NCBI RefSeq assembly: GCF_900230185.1 | Contig: NZ_OCSR01000001.1 | Span: forward strand, 2,046,001-2,110,000 | Direction of reading: 5' to 3' | From: Burkholderia sp. OK233 | Lineage (GTDB): Bacteria; Pseudomonadota; Gammaproteobacteria; Burkholderiales; Burkholderiaceae | DNA: 64,000 bases | Shown here: positions 38,061 to 49,083 of the stretch, one piece after another | How positions within the stretch are numbered: position 1 is the first letter of the stretch | How the letters are laid out: the number at the start of each line of letters is the position of its first letter | Made by a program: the position numbers and the translations under genes | The notes under the pieces: generated by a model | Told to the model about the DNA's origin: nothing | What the model saw: the letters and a program-made list of their open reading frames with translations, nothing else | Databases searched by the model: none

Positions 38061-38091
38061 AAAAGGGCAGTCCGTGATGGATTGCCCTTTT
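38061..38091. terminator. Bidirectional terminator between htrA-type gene and tatC
   Basis: AAAAGGGCAGTCC, loop GTGAT, GGATTGCCCTTTT with one central G-T pair. A and T runs on both sides suit the two converging genes. Confidence 0.88.
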
Positions 38092-38114
38092 GGTTTGTCT
38101 CTCTGCGCTGCCGG

Positions 38115-38894
38115 TCAACCCGGCGGACCGTCGTCCGCAATCACAGGTTTCTGCTTGCCGACAATCAACCGCGCCGCGATGATGCCCGCCTCGTACAGCA
38201 CGATCAGCGGAATCGCCAGAATCAGCTGCGAGAACACGTCCGGCGGCGTCACCACCGCTGAAATCACGAACGCGCCCACGATCACGTACGGACGGATTTC
38301 CTTGAGCTTCTTGATGGTCAGCACGTTCATGCGGACCAGCAGCACCACGACAATCGGCACTTCGAACGTCACGCCGAACGCAAGGAACATGGTGAGCACG
38401 AAGCTCAGGTAGTTGTCGATATCGGTGGTCATCTCCGCGCCGAGCGGCGCGTTGTAGTGCGCCATCACGCGAAAGATGGTCGGAAACACCACGAAGTACG
38501 CGAACGCCATGCCGCACAGGAACAGCGTGTAGCTACTGCCCACCAGCGGCCCGACCAGCTTCTTCTCATGCTGATACAGACCCGGCGCGACGAAAGCCCA
38601 GATCTGGTACAGCACGATTGGCAGCGCGATCACGAAGGCGACTAGCATGGTCACCTTCATCGGCACGAAGAACGAGCCGGTGACGTCGGTGACGATCATC
38701 TTGCCGTCCTTCGGCAGATTCTGCATCAAGGGCCGCGCCAGCAGCCGGAAGATATCCGGCGCCCAATAAACGAGCCCGACAAACACCACGATGACGGCAA
38801 GGCCGGCGCGGATGATACGGTCGCGCAATTCAACGAGGTGGGAAATGAAGGTCTCTTCAGTGCCTTCGTCCTGGGTTTGCTGGGGGTCGCTCAC
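38115..38894 (-). CDS. tatC: Sec-independent protein translocase TatC
   Basis: 259 residues with six membrane segments. The conserved first loop reads FISHLVELRDRI (residues 15-26), and the later motif FGVTFEVPIVVVLLVR is typical. TatC binds twin-arginine signals and forms the receptor with TatB. It is the last gene of tatABC. Candidate cargo in the window is the Rieske protein PetA. Confidence 0.96.
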   Translation of the reverse strand: MSDPQQTQDEGTEETFISHLVELRDRIIRAGLAVIVVFVGLVYWAPDIFRLLARPLMQNLPKDGKMIVTDVTGSFFVPMKVTMLVAFVIALPIVLYQIWAFVAPGLYQHEKKLVGPLVGSSYTLFLCGMAFAYFVVFPTIFRVMAHYNAPLGAEMTTDIDNYLSFVLTMFLAFGVTFEVPIVVVLLVRMNVLTIKKLKEIRPYVIVGAFVISAVVTPPDVFSQLILAIPLIVLYEAGIIAARLIVGKQKPVIADDGPPG

Positions 38895-38928
38895 ACCGGC
38901 CCTCGGTTAGAGATTGTCGTTCTGATCA

Positions 38929-39447
38929 TCAGAAGAACCGCGTCGGACGACGCATGGTGGCCGGCGTATGCCGCGCCACGCGCGCCGCGCCCGACTGCAC
39001 ACGCGTGCGGCGCGTGGTGGCGCGCTTGTACCAGGTGGGCATGGCGGTCTGCTTGACGCGCCAGTTCTTGCGTTTGGCGCCTGCGGGGGGCGTGCTGGTC
39101 TGCCACGGCGAATTGCTGACATCTTCAAGCGCGCCGCCGGCAATGCTCGGCGACACCGACGTGCCGCTATTCCACGCGTCGTTCAGTTCAGTTTCATGCT
39201 TGCGCAGATTGTCCTGAACGTTGGTTTCGACGTTGCTCGCCGCCGCTTCGAACTCGGTCTTCATGCGACGCAATTCGTCGAGTTCGATTTCGCGGGTGAC
39301 TTCCGCCTTCACGTCGTTAATATACCGCTGCGCGCGGCCGAACAGCGCGCCGGCTGTGCGGGCGACGCGAGGCAGGCGCTCAGGCCCGAGTACGACCAGC
39401 GCGACGACGCCGATCAGCGCCATCTTGGTTAGACCGAGGTCCAGCAT
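38929..39447 (-). CDS. tatB: Sec-independent protein translocase TatB
   Basis: 172 residues. N-terminal membrane helix (MLDLGLTKMALIGVVALVVL) followed by the hinge LGPERLP, then an amphipathic helix and a long charged, probably disordered tail. TatB helps TatC recognise cargo. It lies between tatA and tatC on the same strand. Confidence 0.94.
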   Translation of the reverse strand: MLDLGLTKMALIGVVALVVLGPERLPRVARTAGALFGRAQRYINDVKAEVTREIELDELRRMKTEFEAAASNVETNVQDNLRKHETELNDAWNSGTSVSPSIAGGALEDVSNSPWQTSTPPAGAKRKNWRVKQTAMPTWYKRATTRRTRVQSGAARVARHTPATMRRPTRFF

Positions 39448-39486
39448 GAAGTGGAGTGTCCGTCAGTAACGCGGTTGGGCCGCGGC

Positions 39487-39771
<285 letters not shown>

Positions 39772-39996
39772 TCATGCGCCTTGCGGCGTGATTCGAAGCG
39801 CGTGCGCTCCATCTGTACGTTGCCGCGAGCTTTTTCGATTCAACCCGCGACACGGTGTGCCATTCTGACCTGACGATCGCGTCGGCGTCGTTACAGTGCA
39901 GCAAAAACAACGGCGATACTATTGTGGACGGCCAAAACTCGCCGCGCGCCTCACAGCTTGCGGTTATTTCTGAGCCCGCTCAGTCAGCCCGTTCCA

Positions 39997-40362
39997 TCAG
40001 CCCATTCGCTGCCACGGACGCGGCCCCGCGAGGATGTGCGCGTGCACGTGATACACCTCTTGCCCGCCGCCCGGACCCGTATTGATTACCGTACGAAAAC
40101 CGGTTTCGCCGCCGGTGTACGCCACGCCCAGCTGGTCGGCCAGACGCGCCACCAGTACAAGCATTCTACCAAGCAGCGGTGCCTCGCTTTCGGTGCAATT
40201 CGACAGCGTGGCGATGTGTTTGCGGGGAATCACCAGCACGTGTGTTTCGGCGGCCGGACGGATGTCGCGGAAGGCAACGAATTCTTCGTCTTCATGGACT
40301 TTGGTCGACGGAATCTCGCCGGCGGCGATCTTGCAAAAAAGGCAGTTCGGGTCGTGGCTCAT
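39997..40362 (-). CDS. HIT family (HINT-type) nucleotide-binding protein
   Basis: 121 residues. The histidine triad HVHAHI is at 105-110 with the preceding GGGQEVYH, typical of HINT proteins that hydrolyse adenosine phosphoramidates. Two Cys in CLFC (7-10) and two conserved His may bind zinc. It is in the usual position between the his and tat genes. Confidence 0.92.
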   Translation of the reverse strand: MSHDPNCLFCKIAAGEIPSTKVHEDEEFVAFRDIRPAAETHVLVIPRKHIATLSNCTESEAPLLGRMLVLVARLADQLGVAYTGGETGFRTVINTGPGGGQEVYHVHAHILAGPRPWQRMG

Positions 40363-40444
40363 CGTATTCCTGACACAGTATGGCTAGAGCGCGAAGCGTG
40401 GTGCGGCACGGCTCATATCCGGCCCGGCCGCAGCCGGACCCAGC

Positions 40445-40840
40445 TCAGAACCAGCCACGCGGGTTCGCGAGCGGCTTGTTATCGTACAGATACAGCCAGC
40501 CTTTGATAATACGGTACAACATCCAGATGCTGACGGCCCACAGGACCGGAATGCCGATCACCACGAACAGCAGCACACCGCCGATCGCATAACCCAGCAA
40601 GGCCATCCAGAACGAGCGAATCTGCCACTCGAAATGCGCTTCGTAAGGCGTGCCCACAACATCAGGCCGCTTCACGTAGTTGATGATGATCGCGATCAGA
40701 ATCGTCAGACCACCCGTCAGCCAATGAACCGCATACAGCGCGTACAGCACATGCGTGAGCGTGCGCAGACTGCGTTCGCGCTCTGGCTCGATCGCGTTGC
40801 GGTAGACCGGCGGCGGATAATTTCCTTGCGACTGTTCCAT
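40445..40840 (-). CDS. DUF4870 family membrane protein
   Basis: 131 residues with three to four membrane segments (about 30-55, 75-98, 100-120). Helices in this family often have the pattern ALLGYAIGGVLLFVVIGIP. Function is unknown. It lies between hisE and the HIT gene on the same strand, probably in the same operon. Confidence 0.8.
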   Translation of the reverse strand: MEQSQGNYPPPVYRNAIEPERERSLRTLTHVLYALYAVHWLTGGLTILIAIIINYVKRPDVVGTPYEAHFEWQIRSFWMALLGYAIGGVLLFVVIGIPVLWAVSIWMLYRIIKGWLYLYDNKPLANPRGWF

Positions 40841-40945
40841 ACTTGCGTCCTCCCGAGGATGCGATCCTATGCGTTCAGTGCAATGTGGGTGCCGACGTTC
40901 GCCACTTCAAGACGCGGCGACAAGGTGACGACAAGGTGGCGGCAA

Positions 40946-41338
40946 TCAGTCGCCGTTCTCTTCGCGCTCGCGGCTTTTGCGCAGCGCCTTTTCCTCAATG
41001 CCCGACAGGCCTTCACGGCGTTCGAGTTCTGCAAGCACGTCAGCCGGGCTCAGCTCGAAATGCGACAGCATCACGAGGCAGTGAAACCAGAGGTCCGCCA
41101 CTTCGCCCACCAGCGCTTTCGGCGCGCCGCCGTGGCGGGTATCTTTGGCGGCCAGCACGACTTCGGTGGCCTCTTCGCCGATCTTCTTGAGAATCGCGTC
41201 ATCGCCTTTGTGGAACAGGCGCGACACGTACGAGACGTCCGGATCGCCGCCCTTGCGGCTGTCGATGATCGCCGCGAGGCGCAGCAGCGTGTCCCTGGTG
41301 GACGTAGCCGATTCCGTGGATTGCGTGGATTGCGTCAT
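40946..41338 (-). CDS. hisE: Phosphoribosyl-ATP diphosphatase
   Basis: 130 residues. It splits phosphoribosyl-ATP to phosphoribosyl-AMP, step two of histidine synthesis. The MazG-like helical core has [15 protein letters not shown] with the acidic Mg-binding residues. HisE and HisI are separate proteins here, not a fused HisIE. The ATG overlaps the hisI stop by four bases. Confidence 0.95.
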   Translation of the reverse strand: MTQSTQSTESATSTRDTLLRLAAIIDSRKGGDPDVSYVSRLFHKGDDAILKKIGEEATEVVLAAKDTRHGGAPKALVGEVADLWFHCLVMLSHFELSPADVLAELERREGLSGIEEKALRKSREREENGD

Positions 41339-41745
41339 TTGTAGATGTGTTCGGGATCTTTCAACACGGGATCGACGGCGACCCAGTCGCCATCTTCAAC
41401 CGTGCCTTCGAATTTCTGGAAAAAGCATGAGTGGCGGCCGGTGTGGCACGCGATGCCCGACACCTGCTCGACCTTCAGCAGCACGACGTCTTCGTCGCAA
41501 TCGAGCCGCACTTCGTGCACATGCTGCACGTGGCCGGACTCTTCACCCTTGAACCACAGGCGCTGGCGTGAGCGCGAAAAATACACCGCGCGGCCCAATT
41601 CAATGGTTTTCGCCAAGGCTTCGCGGTTCATCCACGCGAACATCAGCACGTCGTTGGTCGACGCTTCCTGCGCGATCACCGGCACGAGGCCGTTCGCGTC
41701 CCACCTGACCTTGTCGAGCCACTCTACTGCGGAGGGATTCACCAC
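41335..41745 (-). CDS. hisI: Phosphoribosyl-AMP cyclohydrolase
   Basis: 136 residues. It opens the adenine ring of phosphoribosyl-AMP, step three of the pathway. Zinc and magnesium ligands are visible: LDCDEDVVL near residue 83 and [11 protein letters not shown] near residue 101. It starts one base from hisF and overlaps hisE. Confidence 0.95.
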   Translation of the reverse strand: MVNPSAVEWLDKVRWDANGLVPVIAQEASTNDVLMFAWMNREALAKTIELGRAVYFSRSRQRLWFKGEESGHVQHVHEVRLDCDEDVVLLKVEQVSGIACHTGRHSCFFQKFEGTVEDGDWVAVDPVLKDPEHIYK

Positions 41746-41746
41746 G

Positions 41747-42520
41747 TCACAACCTCACCGAAATGCCTTGATCGGCCATGAAGCGCTTGGCCTCGCCCAC
41801 GGTGTGTTCGCCGTAGTGGAAGATGCTGGCGGCCAGCACTGCGTCCGCGTGGCCGCTCTTGATGCCGTCGGCGAGATGCTGCAGCGATCCGACACCACCG
41901 GAGGCGATCACCGGAATCGACACCGCGTCGGACACCGCCCGCGTGAGCGCGAGATCGAAGCCGCTCTTGGTGCCGTCGCGGTCCATGCTGGTCAGCAGGA
42001 TTTCGCCCGCGCCCAGTTCGGCCATCTTGCGCGCCCATTCGACGGCTTCGAGGCCGGTGGCCTTGCGCCCGCCGTGCGTGAAGACTTCCCAGCGCGGCGG
42101 TTCGCCGTCTGCGGAGACGCGCTTCGCGTCGATGGCGACGACGATGCATTGCGAGCCGTATTTGTCCGTCGCGTCACGCACGAGTTGCGGATTCGCGACC
42201 GCCGACGAGTTCATGCTGATCTTGTCCGCGCCTGCATTCAGGAGACGGCGCACGTCTTCGACAGCGCGCACGCCGCCGCCGACCGTCAGCGGAATGAACA
42301 CCTGGGAGGCGACGGCTTCGATGATCGGCAGGATCAGATCGCGCTGGTCGGAGGTGGCGGTGATGTCGAGGAAGGTCAGTTCGTCGGCGCCCTGATCGTC
42401 GTAGCGGCGCGCGATTTCTACGGGATCGCCCGCGTCGCGCAGTTCGACGAAGTTGACGCCCTTGACCACGCGGCCAGCCGTGACGTCGAGACAGGGGATG
42501 ATGCGTTTAGCTAGAGCCAT
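41747..42520 (-). CDS. hisF: Imidazole glycerol phosphate synthase, cyclase subunit
   Basis: 257-residue TIM barrel. Catalytic Asp11 ([10 protein letters not shown]) and a second Asp near residue 130 (VVAIDAKR) are present, with phosphate loops VIASGGVGS and the final AASIFH. With HisH it makes imidazole glycerol phosphate and AICAR. The 232-base region to hisA shows no gene. Confidence 0.96.
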   Translation of the reverse strand: MALAKRIIPCLDVTAGRVVKGVNFVELRDAGDPVEIARRYDDQGADELTFLDITATSDQRDLILPIIEAVASQVFIPLTVGGGVRAVEDVRRLLNAGADKISMNSSAVANPQLVRDATDKYGSQCIVVAIDAKRVSADGEPPRWEVFTHGGRKATGLEAVEWARKMAELGAGEILLTSMDRDGTKSGFDLALTRAVSDAVSIPVIASGGVGSLQHLADGIKSGHADAVLAASIFHYGEHTVGEAKRFMADQGISVRL

Positions 42521-42752
42521 AATCGTGCAATTCTGCCAATACCGCTGATGAGGCCGCTCGCCTGAATCTTCACGAGCGGCGCTGTGCCGGCGCTGCTCGC
42601 CGCGTCAGGCCGGAAGCCGGAAATGTGCCGAAGACACCAGCAAGCGGCTTGACGCGCTTTCGGGACGCGCCGTTGCGTCCGCCGCTTCTAGTCCGTCCAG
42701 GTCCGCTGCTGCGTCGATTCCGAGTCGACCGCGACGCCTCGAGCTTTGAGCC

Positions 42753-43505
42753 TTAAGCGTCGTCCGATTCGCGCAACCGGTCCGCGAGGGTTTGTGCAGC
42801 AGCAAAGTCCAGATCGCCCGAGTAGATCGCCCGGCCGCAGATCACGCCTTCGATGCCTTCGTCCTCGACTTCGCACAGCGACTCAATGTCCGTGAGGTTC
42901 GACAAACCGCCGCTCGCGATCACCGGAATCTTCACCGCGCGGGCGAGACGCACCGTTGCTTCGATGTTGATGCCCTGCAGCATGCCGTCGCGACCGATGT
43001 CGGTATAAATGATCGACTCGCAGCCATAATCCTCGAACTTGCGCGCCAGATCGGCCACTTCATGGCCGGTCAGCTTGCTCCAGCCGTCGGTGGCAACCTT
43101 GCCGTCTTTCGCATCCAGACCGACGATGATATGGCCGCCGAACGCCGTGCACGCATCCTGCAGGAAGCCCGGATTCTTCACCGCAGCCGTGCCGATGATG
43201 ACGTACGACAAACCGTCGTCCAGATAGCGCTCGATCGTGTTCAGGTCGCGGATGCCGCCGCCCAGCTGGACGGGAATCTGGCCACCCACTTCCTCGATGA
43301 TCGCGCGGATCGCGTCTTCATTTTTCGGCTTGCCGGCGAACGCGCCATTCAGGTCGACGAGGTGCAGACGGCGGGCGCCGCGATCGACCCAATGCCGGGC
43401 CATCGCCGCCGGTTCCTCGGAAAATATCGTCGCCTGGTCCATATCGCCCTGTTTGAGGCGTACACAGTGACCATCTTTCAGGTCGATGGCGGGAATCAGC
43501 AGCAT
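42753..43505 (-). CDS. hisA: ProFAR isomerase
   Basis: 250-residue TIM barrel related to HisF, converting ProFAR to PRFAR. It begins [17 protein letters not shown] with catalytic Asp8, and the second catalytic Asp lies in [10 protein letters not shown]. The ATG at 43505 is chosen; longer in-frame starts would add unrelated residues. Confidence 0.96.
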   Translation of the reverse strand: MLLIPAIDLKDGHCVRLKQGDMDQATIFSEEPAAMARHWVDRGARRLHLVDLNGAFAGKPKNEDAIRAIIEEVGGQIPVQLGGGIRDLNTIERYLDDGLSYVIIGTAAVKNPGFLQDACTAFGGHIIVGLDAKDGKVATDGWSKLTGHEVADLARKFEDYGCESIIYTDIGRDGMLQGINIEATVRLARAVKIPVIASGGLSNLTDIESLCEVEDEGIEGVICGRAIYSGDLDFAAAQTLADRLRESDDA

Positions 43506-43728
43506 AGCAATCGGGTGTTGTCTGGGAGGTGGTTGAAGGTCGGCGGCAGCGGCTGACAAGCCAGCCCGCCATAACGCCGTTTCGCTAGTTTAGTACAACT
43601 CTTTCGACGCCCTTGCGGAGCGCCATATTGGAACGCATGAAGCGAAATCGTCTTGCTGCAGTTGTGGCGCACGGCCGACGCTCCGCGTGTGGCGGAACGG
43701 CGTAGGGCAACAGGATGAAGAAAGGCGC

Positions 43729-44370
43729 TCACGGGTTCCAGTGCACGAAGTTGCGATACACGCGCAGCCCCGCTTCGGCGCTCTTTTCCGGATGGAATTG
43801 GGTCGCGAAGATGTTATCCCGCGCCACCGCCGAGGTAAAGGGCACACCGTACACCGTTTCGCCCGAGGTATGGGCGGCGTTGTCCGGCACGACGTAATAG
43901 CTGTGCACGAAGTAGAAGAACGCGTTATCGGCGACGCCGTCCCACAACGGATGCGGCTGCGCCTGGCGCACGCGGTTCCAGCCCATTTGCGGGACCTTGA
44001 AGCGCGAACCGTCGTCCTGAACCTGGCCTTCCAGGTCGAAACGCAGCACCTTGCCGGGCAACAGGCCCAGACCGGGCGTATCACCCTCGGCGCTCCAGTC
44101 GAACAGCATCTGCTCGCCGATGCACACGCCCATCAGCGGCTTGGTGCGCGAGGCTTCCATGACCGCTTCCTGCAGGCCGGATTCGCCGAGACTGCGCATG
44201 CAGTCGGGCATCGCGCCCTGGCCGGGCAGCACCACGCGATCGGCTGAGCGGATCGCTTCGGGCCGGTCGACGATCGCCACGTCGGCTTCCGGCGCGGCTT
44301 TGCGCAATGCCTGGGCAACCGAGCGCAGGTTGCCCATTCCGTAATCCACAATCGCTATCGAAGTTTTCAT
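43729..44370 (-). CDS. hisH: Imidazole glycerol phosphate synthase, glutamine amidotransferase subunit
   Basis: 213 residues, class I glutaminase. The nucleophile Cys is in [11 protein letters not shown] near residue 84 and the His-Glu pair in [10 protein letters not shown] near residue 195. It feeds ammonia to HisF. Its ATG overlaps the marC stop by four bases. The 223 bases to hisA hold nothing recognisable. Confidence 0.95.
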   Translation of the reverse strand: MKTSIAIVDYGMGNLRSVAQALRKAAPEADVAIVDRPEAIRSADRVVLPGQGAMPDCMRSLGESGLQEAVMEASRTKPLMGVCIGEQMLFDWSAEGDTPGLGLLPGKVLRFDLEGQVQDDGSRFKVPQMGWNRVRQAQPHPLWDGVADNAFFYFVHSYYVVPDNAAHTSGETVYGVPFTSAVARDNIFATQFHPEKSAEAGLRVYRNFVHWNP

Positions 44371-44987
44371 TTCAAGTTAGGCAGCAATGCCTTCAATCCA
44401 TCGACGATGAATTCCACCGCCAGCGCCGATAACATCAAACCCATGAGCCGCGTACCGATGTTGATCCCCGTGCGACCGACCCAACGGGCAATCGGTTCGG
44501 CAAGGCGCAGCGAAAAAAAGCAGATCGCCGCCAATACGGCGCCGATCGCCACGAGGCTCAACCGGTCGTACCAGTGCGCCGAGCCGGCCGCGTAGATGAT
44601 CGTGGTGCTGATCGCGCCCGGGCCGGTCAACAGCGGAATCGCAAGCGGTACAACCGCGATGTTGTCCTTCTGCTCGGCCTCGTCGCGCTCTTCCGCAGTC
44701 GAACGGCTGTTACCGATCTGCGCGTTCAGCATGTTGATGGCCATCAGCAGCATGATGATCCCGCCGCCCACTTCGAGCGAGCCGACCGAAATGCCGAAGA
44801 AGCTGATGATCTGCTGTCCGAGCAGCGTGGTCACAGCAATCACGCAGAACACCGAAATTGCCGCGATGCGGATCGTTCTGCGCCGCTCGGCATCGCTCTG
44901 ATGCGCCGTCAGGCTCATGAAGAACGGGATGGCGCCGACCGGGTTGATCAACGCCAGCAGCGAAATAAACGACTTCAGAATATCCAT
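44367..44987 (-). CDS. MarC family membrane protein
   Basis: 206 residues with six predicted membrane segments and the family pattern [17 protein letters not shown] near the start and [18 protein letters not shown] near residue 113. Function of the MarC family is unknown; the old link to multiple antibiotic resistance is not upheld. It sits inside the his operon between hisB and hisH, overlapping hisH. Confidence 0.9.
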   Translation of the reverse strand: MDILKSFISLLALINPVGAIPFFMSLTAHQSDAERRRTIRIAAISVFCVIAVTTLLGQQIISFFGISVGSLEVGGGIIMLLMAINMLNAQIGNSRSTAEERDEAEQKDNIAVVPLAIPLLTGPGAISTTIIYAAGSAHWYDRLSLVAIGAVLAAICFFSLRLAEPIARWVGRTGINIGTRLMGLMLSALAVEFIVDGLKALLPNLK

Positions 44988-45046
44988 CGCACACCGGGTG
45001 CGGGCAAGCGCAGCCGGTCCTGGTCACGAGGCTGGTAAATGAGCGC

Positions 45047-45634
45047 TTAAAGGCTGCCCTTGGTCGACGGAATCTGCCCCGCCGCGCGTTCGTCCATCTC
45101 GACGGCCATGCGCAATGCACGCCCGAACGCCTTGAACACCGTCTCCATCTGATGATGGGCGTTCAGGCCGCGCAAGTTGTCAATATGCAGCGTGACGCCG
45201 GCGTGGTTGACGAAGCCGCGGAAAAATTCGATGGAGAGATCGACGTCGAACGTGCCGATGCGCGCGCGCGTGAACGGCACGTGGAATTCGAGACCCGGGC
45301 GTCCGGAAAAATCGATCACAACGCGCGACAGCGCTTCGTCGAGCGGCACGTAAGAATGACCGTAGCGGCGGATGCCCTTGCGGTCGCCAATTGCCTTCGC
45401 GACGGCCTGGCCGAGCGTGATGCCGACGTCTTCGACCGTGTGGTGGTCGTCGATTTCGAGGTCGCCATGCGCTTCGATGTCGAGATCGAACAACCCGTGT
45501 CGTGCGATCTGGTCGAGCATGTGATCAAGAAACGGCACACCGGTGGCCAGCTTCTGCTGACCGGTGCCGTCCAGATTGATCTTCACACGGATCTGCGTTT
45601 CGCTTGTGTTGCGAACGACTTCCGCAAGGCGCAT
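45047..45634 (-). CDS. hisB: Imidazoleglycerol-phosphate dehydratase
   Basis: 195 residues. Monofunctional dehydratase, without the N-terminal phosphatase domain of the E. coli HisB. Manganese-binding repeats are visible as [11 protein letters not shown] and [11 protein letters not shown], with the later [14 protein letters not shown]. The missing histidinol-phosphate phosphatase must be encoded elsewhere. Confidence 0.96.
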   Translation of the reverse strand: MRLAEVVRNTSETQIRVKINLDGTGQQKLATGVPFLDHMLDQIARHGLFDLDIEAHGDLEIDDHHTVEDVGITLGQAVAKAIGDRKGIRRYGHSYVPLDEALSRVVIDFSGRPGLEFHVPFTRARIGTFDVDLSIEFFRGFVNHAGVTLHIDNLRGLNAHHQMETVFKAFGRALRMAVEMDERAAGQIPSTKGSL

Positions 45635-45748
45635 GGTAATTCCTCGAATCTAGCTAGAAAGCGATAGTAGTGTGGGATGGGAACACGGCGGGCCGCGCGC
45701 GCTTTTCGCAGTAGGGAAAAGCGCTCACGCGGCCATTCAGCACGCCGT

Positions 45749-46819
45749 TCAGTGCAGCACGAGTTTCAGCCCGGCGATCAATTGGGCGTTTTCTTCGGGC
45801 GAACCGACGGTCAAACGCACGCAATTGACCAGCAATGGATGCATTTTACTCACGTTTTTGATCAAAACCCGTGCTGCCAGGAGCGTTTCGAACATAACGG
45901 ATGCGTCAGGCACCCGCACCAGCAGGAAGTTGCCGGCGCTCGGGAACACTTCGGCGCCCGGCAATTGGGCCACAGCCTGCGCGAGTTTCGTGCGTTCTTC
46001 GCGCAGTTGCTCGGCCTGGGCGTCGAGCACGTCGACGTGGTCGAGCAGGAAATCGGCGGCGGCTTGCGTCAGCACATTGGTGTTGTAGGGCGGCCGTACT
46101 TTGTCGAATTCGGTCAGCCAGGCGGGCTTGCCGACCAGATAACCCAGGCGGATGCCGGCCAGACCGAGCTTGGACACCGTGCGCATCACGACGAGGTTGT
46201 CGAACGCATCGGCGCACGGCAGCCAGCTTTGCTGCGCGAACGGCTGGTAGGCCTCGTCGATCACCACCAGGCTTTTGTTCGCCGCAGCGATGATGCGCTC
46301 CATATCCGCGTCGTCGTACAGCGTGCCGGTCGGGTTGTTGGGATAGGCCAGATAGATGACCGCCGGTTCATGCTCGGCGATCGCCGCCAGCATCGCTTCG
46401 GTGTCGAGCGTGAAATCAGCATTCAGCGGCACACCGATGAAGTCCAGATTCGCCAGCTTCGCCGACATCTGATACATGACGAAACCCGGCATCGGCGCGA
46501 GCACCTTGGCGCCTGGCTTCGCGCACGCCACCGACACCATGCTGATGATTTCATCCGAGCCGTTGCCGAGCAGCACGTCGCAACCCGCGGGCACGCCCAT
46601 CACGCGCTTGATCTTTTCGATCAGCGCTTCCGGGCGCGGCGCCGGATAACGGTTCAGCGCGACGCCGGCCAGATGCTCGCCCAGATGGGCGGCGAGCACC
46701 GGCGGCAGCGGAAACGGATTTTCCATCGCATCGAGCTTGATGTAGCCCGTGGCGTCCGGAACCGGATAGCTCGTCATCGCGAGCACGTCGCGGCGGATGA
46801 TGTCTTGAGGTGTCGTCAT
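45749..46819 (-). CDS. hisC: Histidinol-phosphate aminotransferase
   Basis: 356-residue fold-type I PLP enzyme. The PLP Lys is in [17 protein letters not shown] near residue 217, with the earlier [10 protein letters not shown] motif near residue 155. It transfers an amino group from glutamate to imidazole acetol phosphate. It lies between hisD and hisB. Confidence 0.95.
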   Translation of the reverse strand: MTTPQDIIRRDVLAMTSYPVPDATGYIKLDAMENPFPLPPVLAAHLGEHLAGVALNRYPAPRPEALIEKIKRVMGVPAGCDVLLGNGSDEIISMVSVACAKPGAKVLAPMPGFVMYQMSAKLANLDFIGVPLNADFTLDTEAMLAAIAEHEPAVIYLAYPNNPTGTLYDDADMERIIAAANKSLVVIDEAYQPFAQQSWLPCADAFDNLVVMRTVSKLGLAGIRLGYLVGKPAWLTEFDKVRPPYNTNVLTQAAADFLLDHVDVLDAQAEQLREERTKLAQAVAQLPGAEVFPSAGNFLLVRVPDASVMFETLLAARVLIKNVSKMHPLLVNCVRLTVGSPEENAQLIAGLKLVLH

Positions 46820-47001
46820 AAGTCAGTGGACCGGGCCGCACGGGAGACGCCGGCCGGGTATCGGCGGCTTGCGGACTGCCCCAGATTGGTCTGTATTGTC
46901 GTTATTTAACGGGAAACCGCGCGTAATCCGTCGGCAGAGTTTGCGGACATCGCTTCGATGCCCGCCTGCTCCGTACTCCGGCTCGTCGCGGTCAGCCGCG
47001 C

Positions 47002-48324
47002 TTAGCCGTTCTGCCGCATCCGGTATTCGGCGCTGCGGGCATGCGCCTGCAGGCCTTCGCCGTAAGCGAGTTCGGCGGCAATCTCGCCAAGCGTCTGCGC
47101 GCCTTCCGCACTGACCTCGATCACGCTCGAACGCTTGAAGAAATCGTAGACGCCCAGCGGTGACGAGAACCGTGCGGTACGGGACGTAGGCAGCACGTGA
47201 TTCGGCCCCGCGCAGTAGTCGCCGAGGCTTTCACTGGTGTAGCGGCCGAGGAAGATCGCGCCGGCATGGCGGATCAACTGGCCCCATTGATGCGGTTCCA
47301 GCGCGGAGATTTCGAGGTGTTCCGGCGCGATGTCGTTGGCGATCGCGCAGGCTTCGGCCATATCGCGCACTTTGATCAACGCACCGCGGCCTTCGAGCGA
47401 CGCGCGGATCACGTCCTGGCGCGGCATGGTCGGCAGCAGTTCGTTGATCGCGTCGCGTACGCGGGCGATGAATGCATCGTCCGGGCACAGCAGGATGGAT
47501 TGCGCGAGTTCGTCGTGCTCGGCTTGCGAGAACAGGTCCATCGCGATCCAGCGCGGGTCCGTCGTGCCGTCGCACAGCACGAGAATTTCCGACGGCCCGG
47601 CGATCATGTCGATACCGACCGTGCCGAACACCCGGCGCTTGGCCGACGCGACATACGCGTTGCCCGGGCCGCAGATCTTGTCGACCGCAGGCACCGTTTC
47701 CGTTCCGTACGCCAGTGCGCCCACCGCCTGCGCGCCGCCGATCGTGAACACGCGATCCGCGCCGCCCAGCAACGCGGCCGCCAGCACCAGCGGATTCTTC
47801 ACGCCGTCCGGCGTGGGCACGACCATGACGATCTCGCGAACGCCGGCCACGCGTGCCGGAATCGCGTTCATCAGCACCGACGACGGATACGCCGCCTTGC
47901 CGCCCGGCACGTAAATACCCGCGCGATCCAGCGGCGTGACCTTCTGGCCGAGCACGGTACCGTCGGCTTCCGTGTACTGCCAGCTATGGCTGCCGCACTC
48001 GATCTTCTGCTTCTCGTGGTAACCGCGCACGCGCGCCGCCGCCGCTTCGAGCGCCGCGCGACGCTTTGGCTCGAGGCCTTCGAGCGCCGCTTCCAGTTCT
48101 GACATCGGCAACTCGAGCGCCTCGACGCTCTTCGCCTCGACACGATCGAAGCGGTTCGTGTACTCGAGCACCGCGGCGTCGCCGCGTGCCTTCACGTCGT
48201 TCAGAATCTGCGCGACCGAGCGCTCGATTGCTTCGTCTTCGCTCGCCTCGAACGCGAGCACCGCGTGCAGTGACTTCTGGAAGTCGGGAGCGCTGGAATC
48301 GAGTTTGCGAATCTTGATAGACAT
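47002..48324 (-). CDS. hisD: Histidinol dehydrogenase
   Basis: 440 residues. It oxidises histidinol to histidine in two NAD-dependent steps. Conserved segments include [23 protein letters not shown] (position near 130-152) and AGPSEILVL. Zn ligands Gln, His, Asp and His lie in [10 protein letters not shown] and the C-terminal region. Order hisG-hisD-hisC-hisB is standard in the group. Confidence 0.96.
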   Translation of the reverse strand: MSIKIRKLDSSAPDFQKSLHAVLAFEASEDEAIERSVAQILNDVKARGDAAVLEYTNRFDRVEAKSVEALELPMSELEAALEGLEPKRRAALEAAAARVRGYHEKQKIECGSHSWQYTEADGTVLGQKVTPLDRAGIYVPGGKAAYPSSVLMNAIPARVAGVREIVMVVPTPDGVKNPLVLAAALLGGADRVFTIGGAQAVGALAYGTETVPAVDKICGPGNAYVASAKRRVFGTVGIDMIAGPSEILVLCDGTTDPRWIAMDLFSQAEHDELAQSILLCPDDAFIARVRDAINELLPTMPRQDVIRASLEGRGALIKVRDMAEACAIANDIAPEHLEISALEPHQWGQLIRHAGAIFLGRYTSESLGDYCAGPNHVLPTSRTARFSSPLGVYDFFKRSSVIEVSAEGAQTLGEIAAELAYGEGLQAHARSAEYRMRQNG

Positions 48325-48384
48325 ACGGGTATCCGTTTCGGTAAGGCGCGCTAAAGCGTGATCAAACGAGCGTGCTCAAGCTAT

Positions 48385-49083
48385 TCAGGCCGCCGCAGTG
48401 CCGGCCTTCGACGCGCGTTCGAACGCATCGAGGATCGGCCGCAGCGCCGCGCGCTTGAGCTTCAGCGCTGCCTGGTTCACAACGAGGCGCGACGAAATCT
48501 GCATGATCTCTTCCACCTCGACAAGATTGTTGGCGCGCAAGGTATTGCCCGAACTCACCAGGTCGACGATCGCGTCGGCGAGACCGACCAGCGGCGCCAG
48601 TTCCATCGAACCGTACAGCTTGATCAGGTCGACGTGCACACCCTTGGCGGCAAAATGCTCACGTGCCGTTTCAACGTACTTGGTCGCCACGCGCAGGCGT
48701 GCGCCCTGGCGCACCGCGTTCGCGTAGTCGAAACCGGCCGCCACCGCGACCGACATCCGGCAACGCGCGATATCCAGGTCGACCGGCTGATACAGTCCGC
48801 TGCCGCCGTGCTCGAGCAACACGTCCTTGCCGGCCACGCCGAAGTCGGCTGCGCCGTATTCGACGTAGGTCGGCACGTCCGTGGCGCGCACGATGATCAC
48901 GCGCACGTTCGCGTCCGTAGTGGGCAGAATCAGCTTGCGCGAGGTTTCCGGATCTTCGGCGACTTCAATGCCGGCTGCGGCGAGCAGCGGCAGCGTCTCT
49001 TCGAAGATACGCCCTTTCGACAAAGCCAGCGTGAGCGGTGCGCTCACAGCCGGCGACGACGACGTTTGCGGCATCGAACTCAT
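48385..49083 (-). CDS. hisG: ATP phosphoribosyltransferase, short form
   Basis: 232 residues. First step of histidine synthesis. It lacks the C-terminal regulatory domain of long HisG, so it should need HisZ for activity and feedback; no hisZ is seen in the window. The PRPP loop reads [14 protein letters not shown] near residue 178. The ATG overlaps the murA stop by four bases. An ATG three codons later (49074) is also possible. Confidence 0.94.
   Translation of the reverse strand: MSSMPQTSSSPAVSAPLTLALSKGRIFEETLPLLAAAGIEVAEDPETSRKLILPTTDANVRVIIVRATDVPTYVEYGAADFGVAGKDVLLEHGGSGLYQPVDLDIARCRMSVAVAAGFDYANAVRQGARLRVATKYVETAREHFAAKGVHVDLIKLYGSMELAPLVGLADAIVDLVSSGNTLRANNLVEVEEIMQISSRLVVNQAALKLKRAALRPILDAFERASKAGTAAA

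Noticed and set aside
42521..42752. Possible small gene between hisF and hisA
   Set aside because: Only short minus-strand frames overlapping hisA, without a ribosome-binding site or family match.
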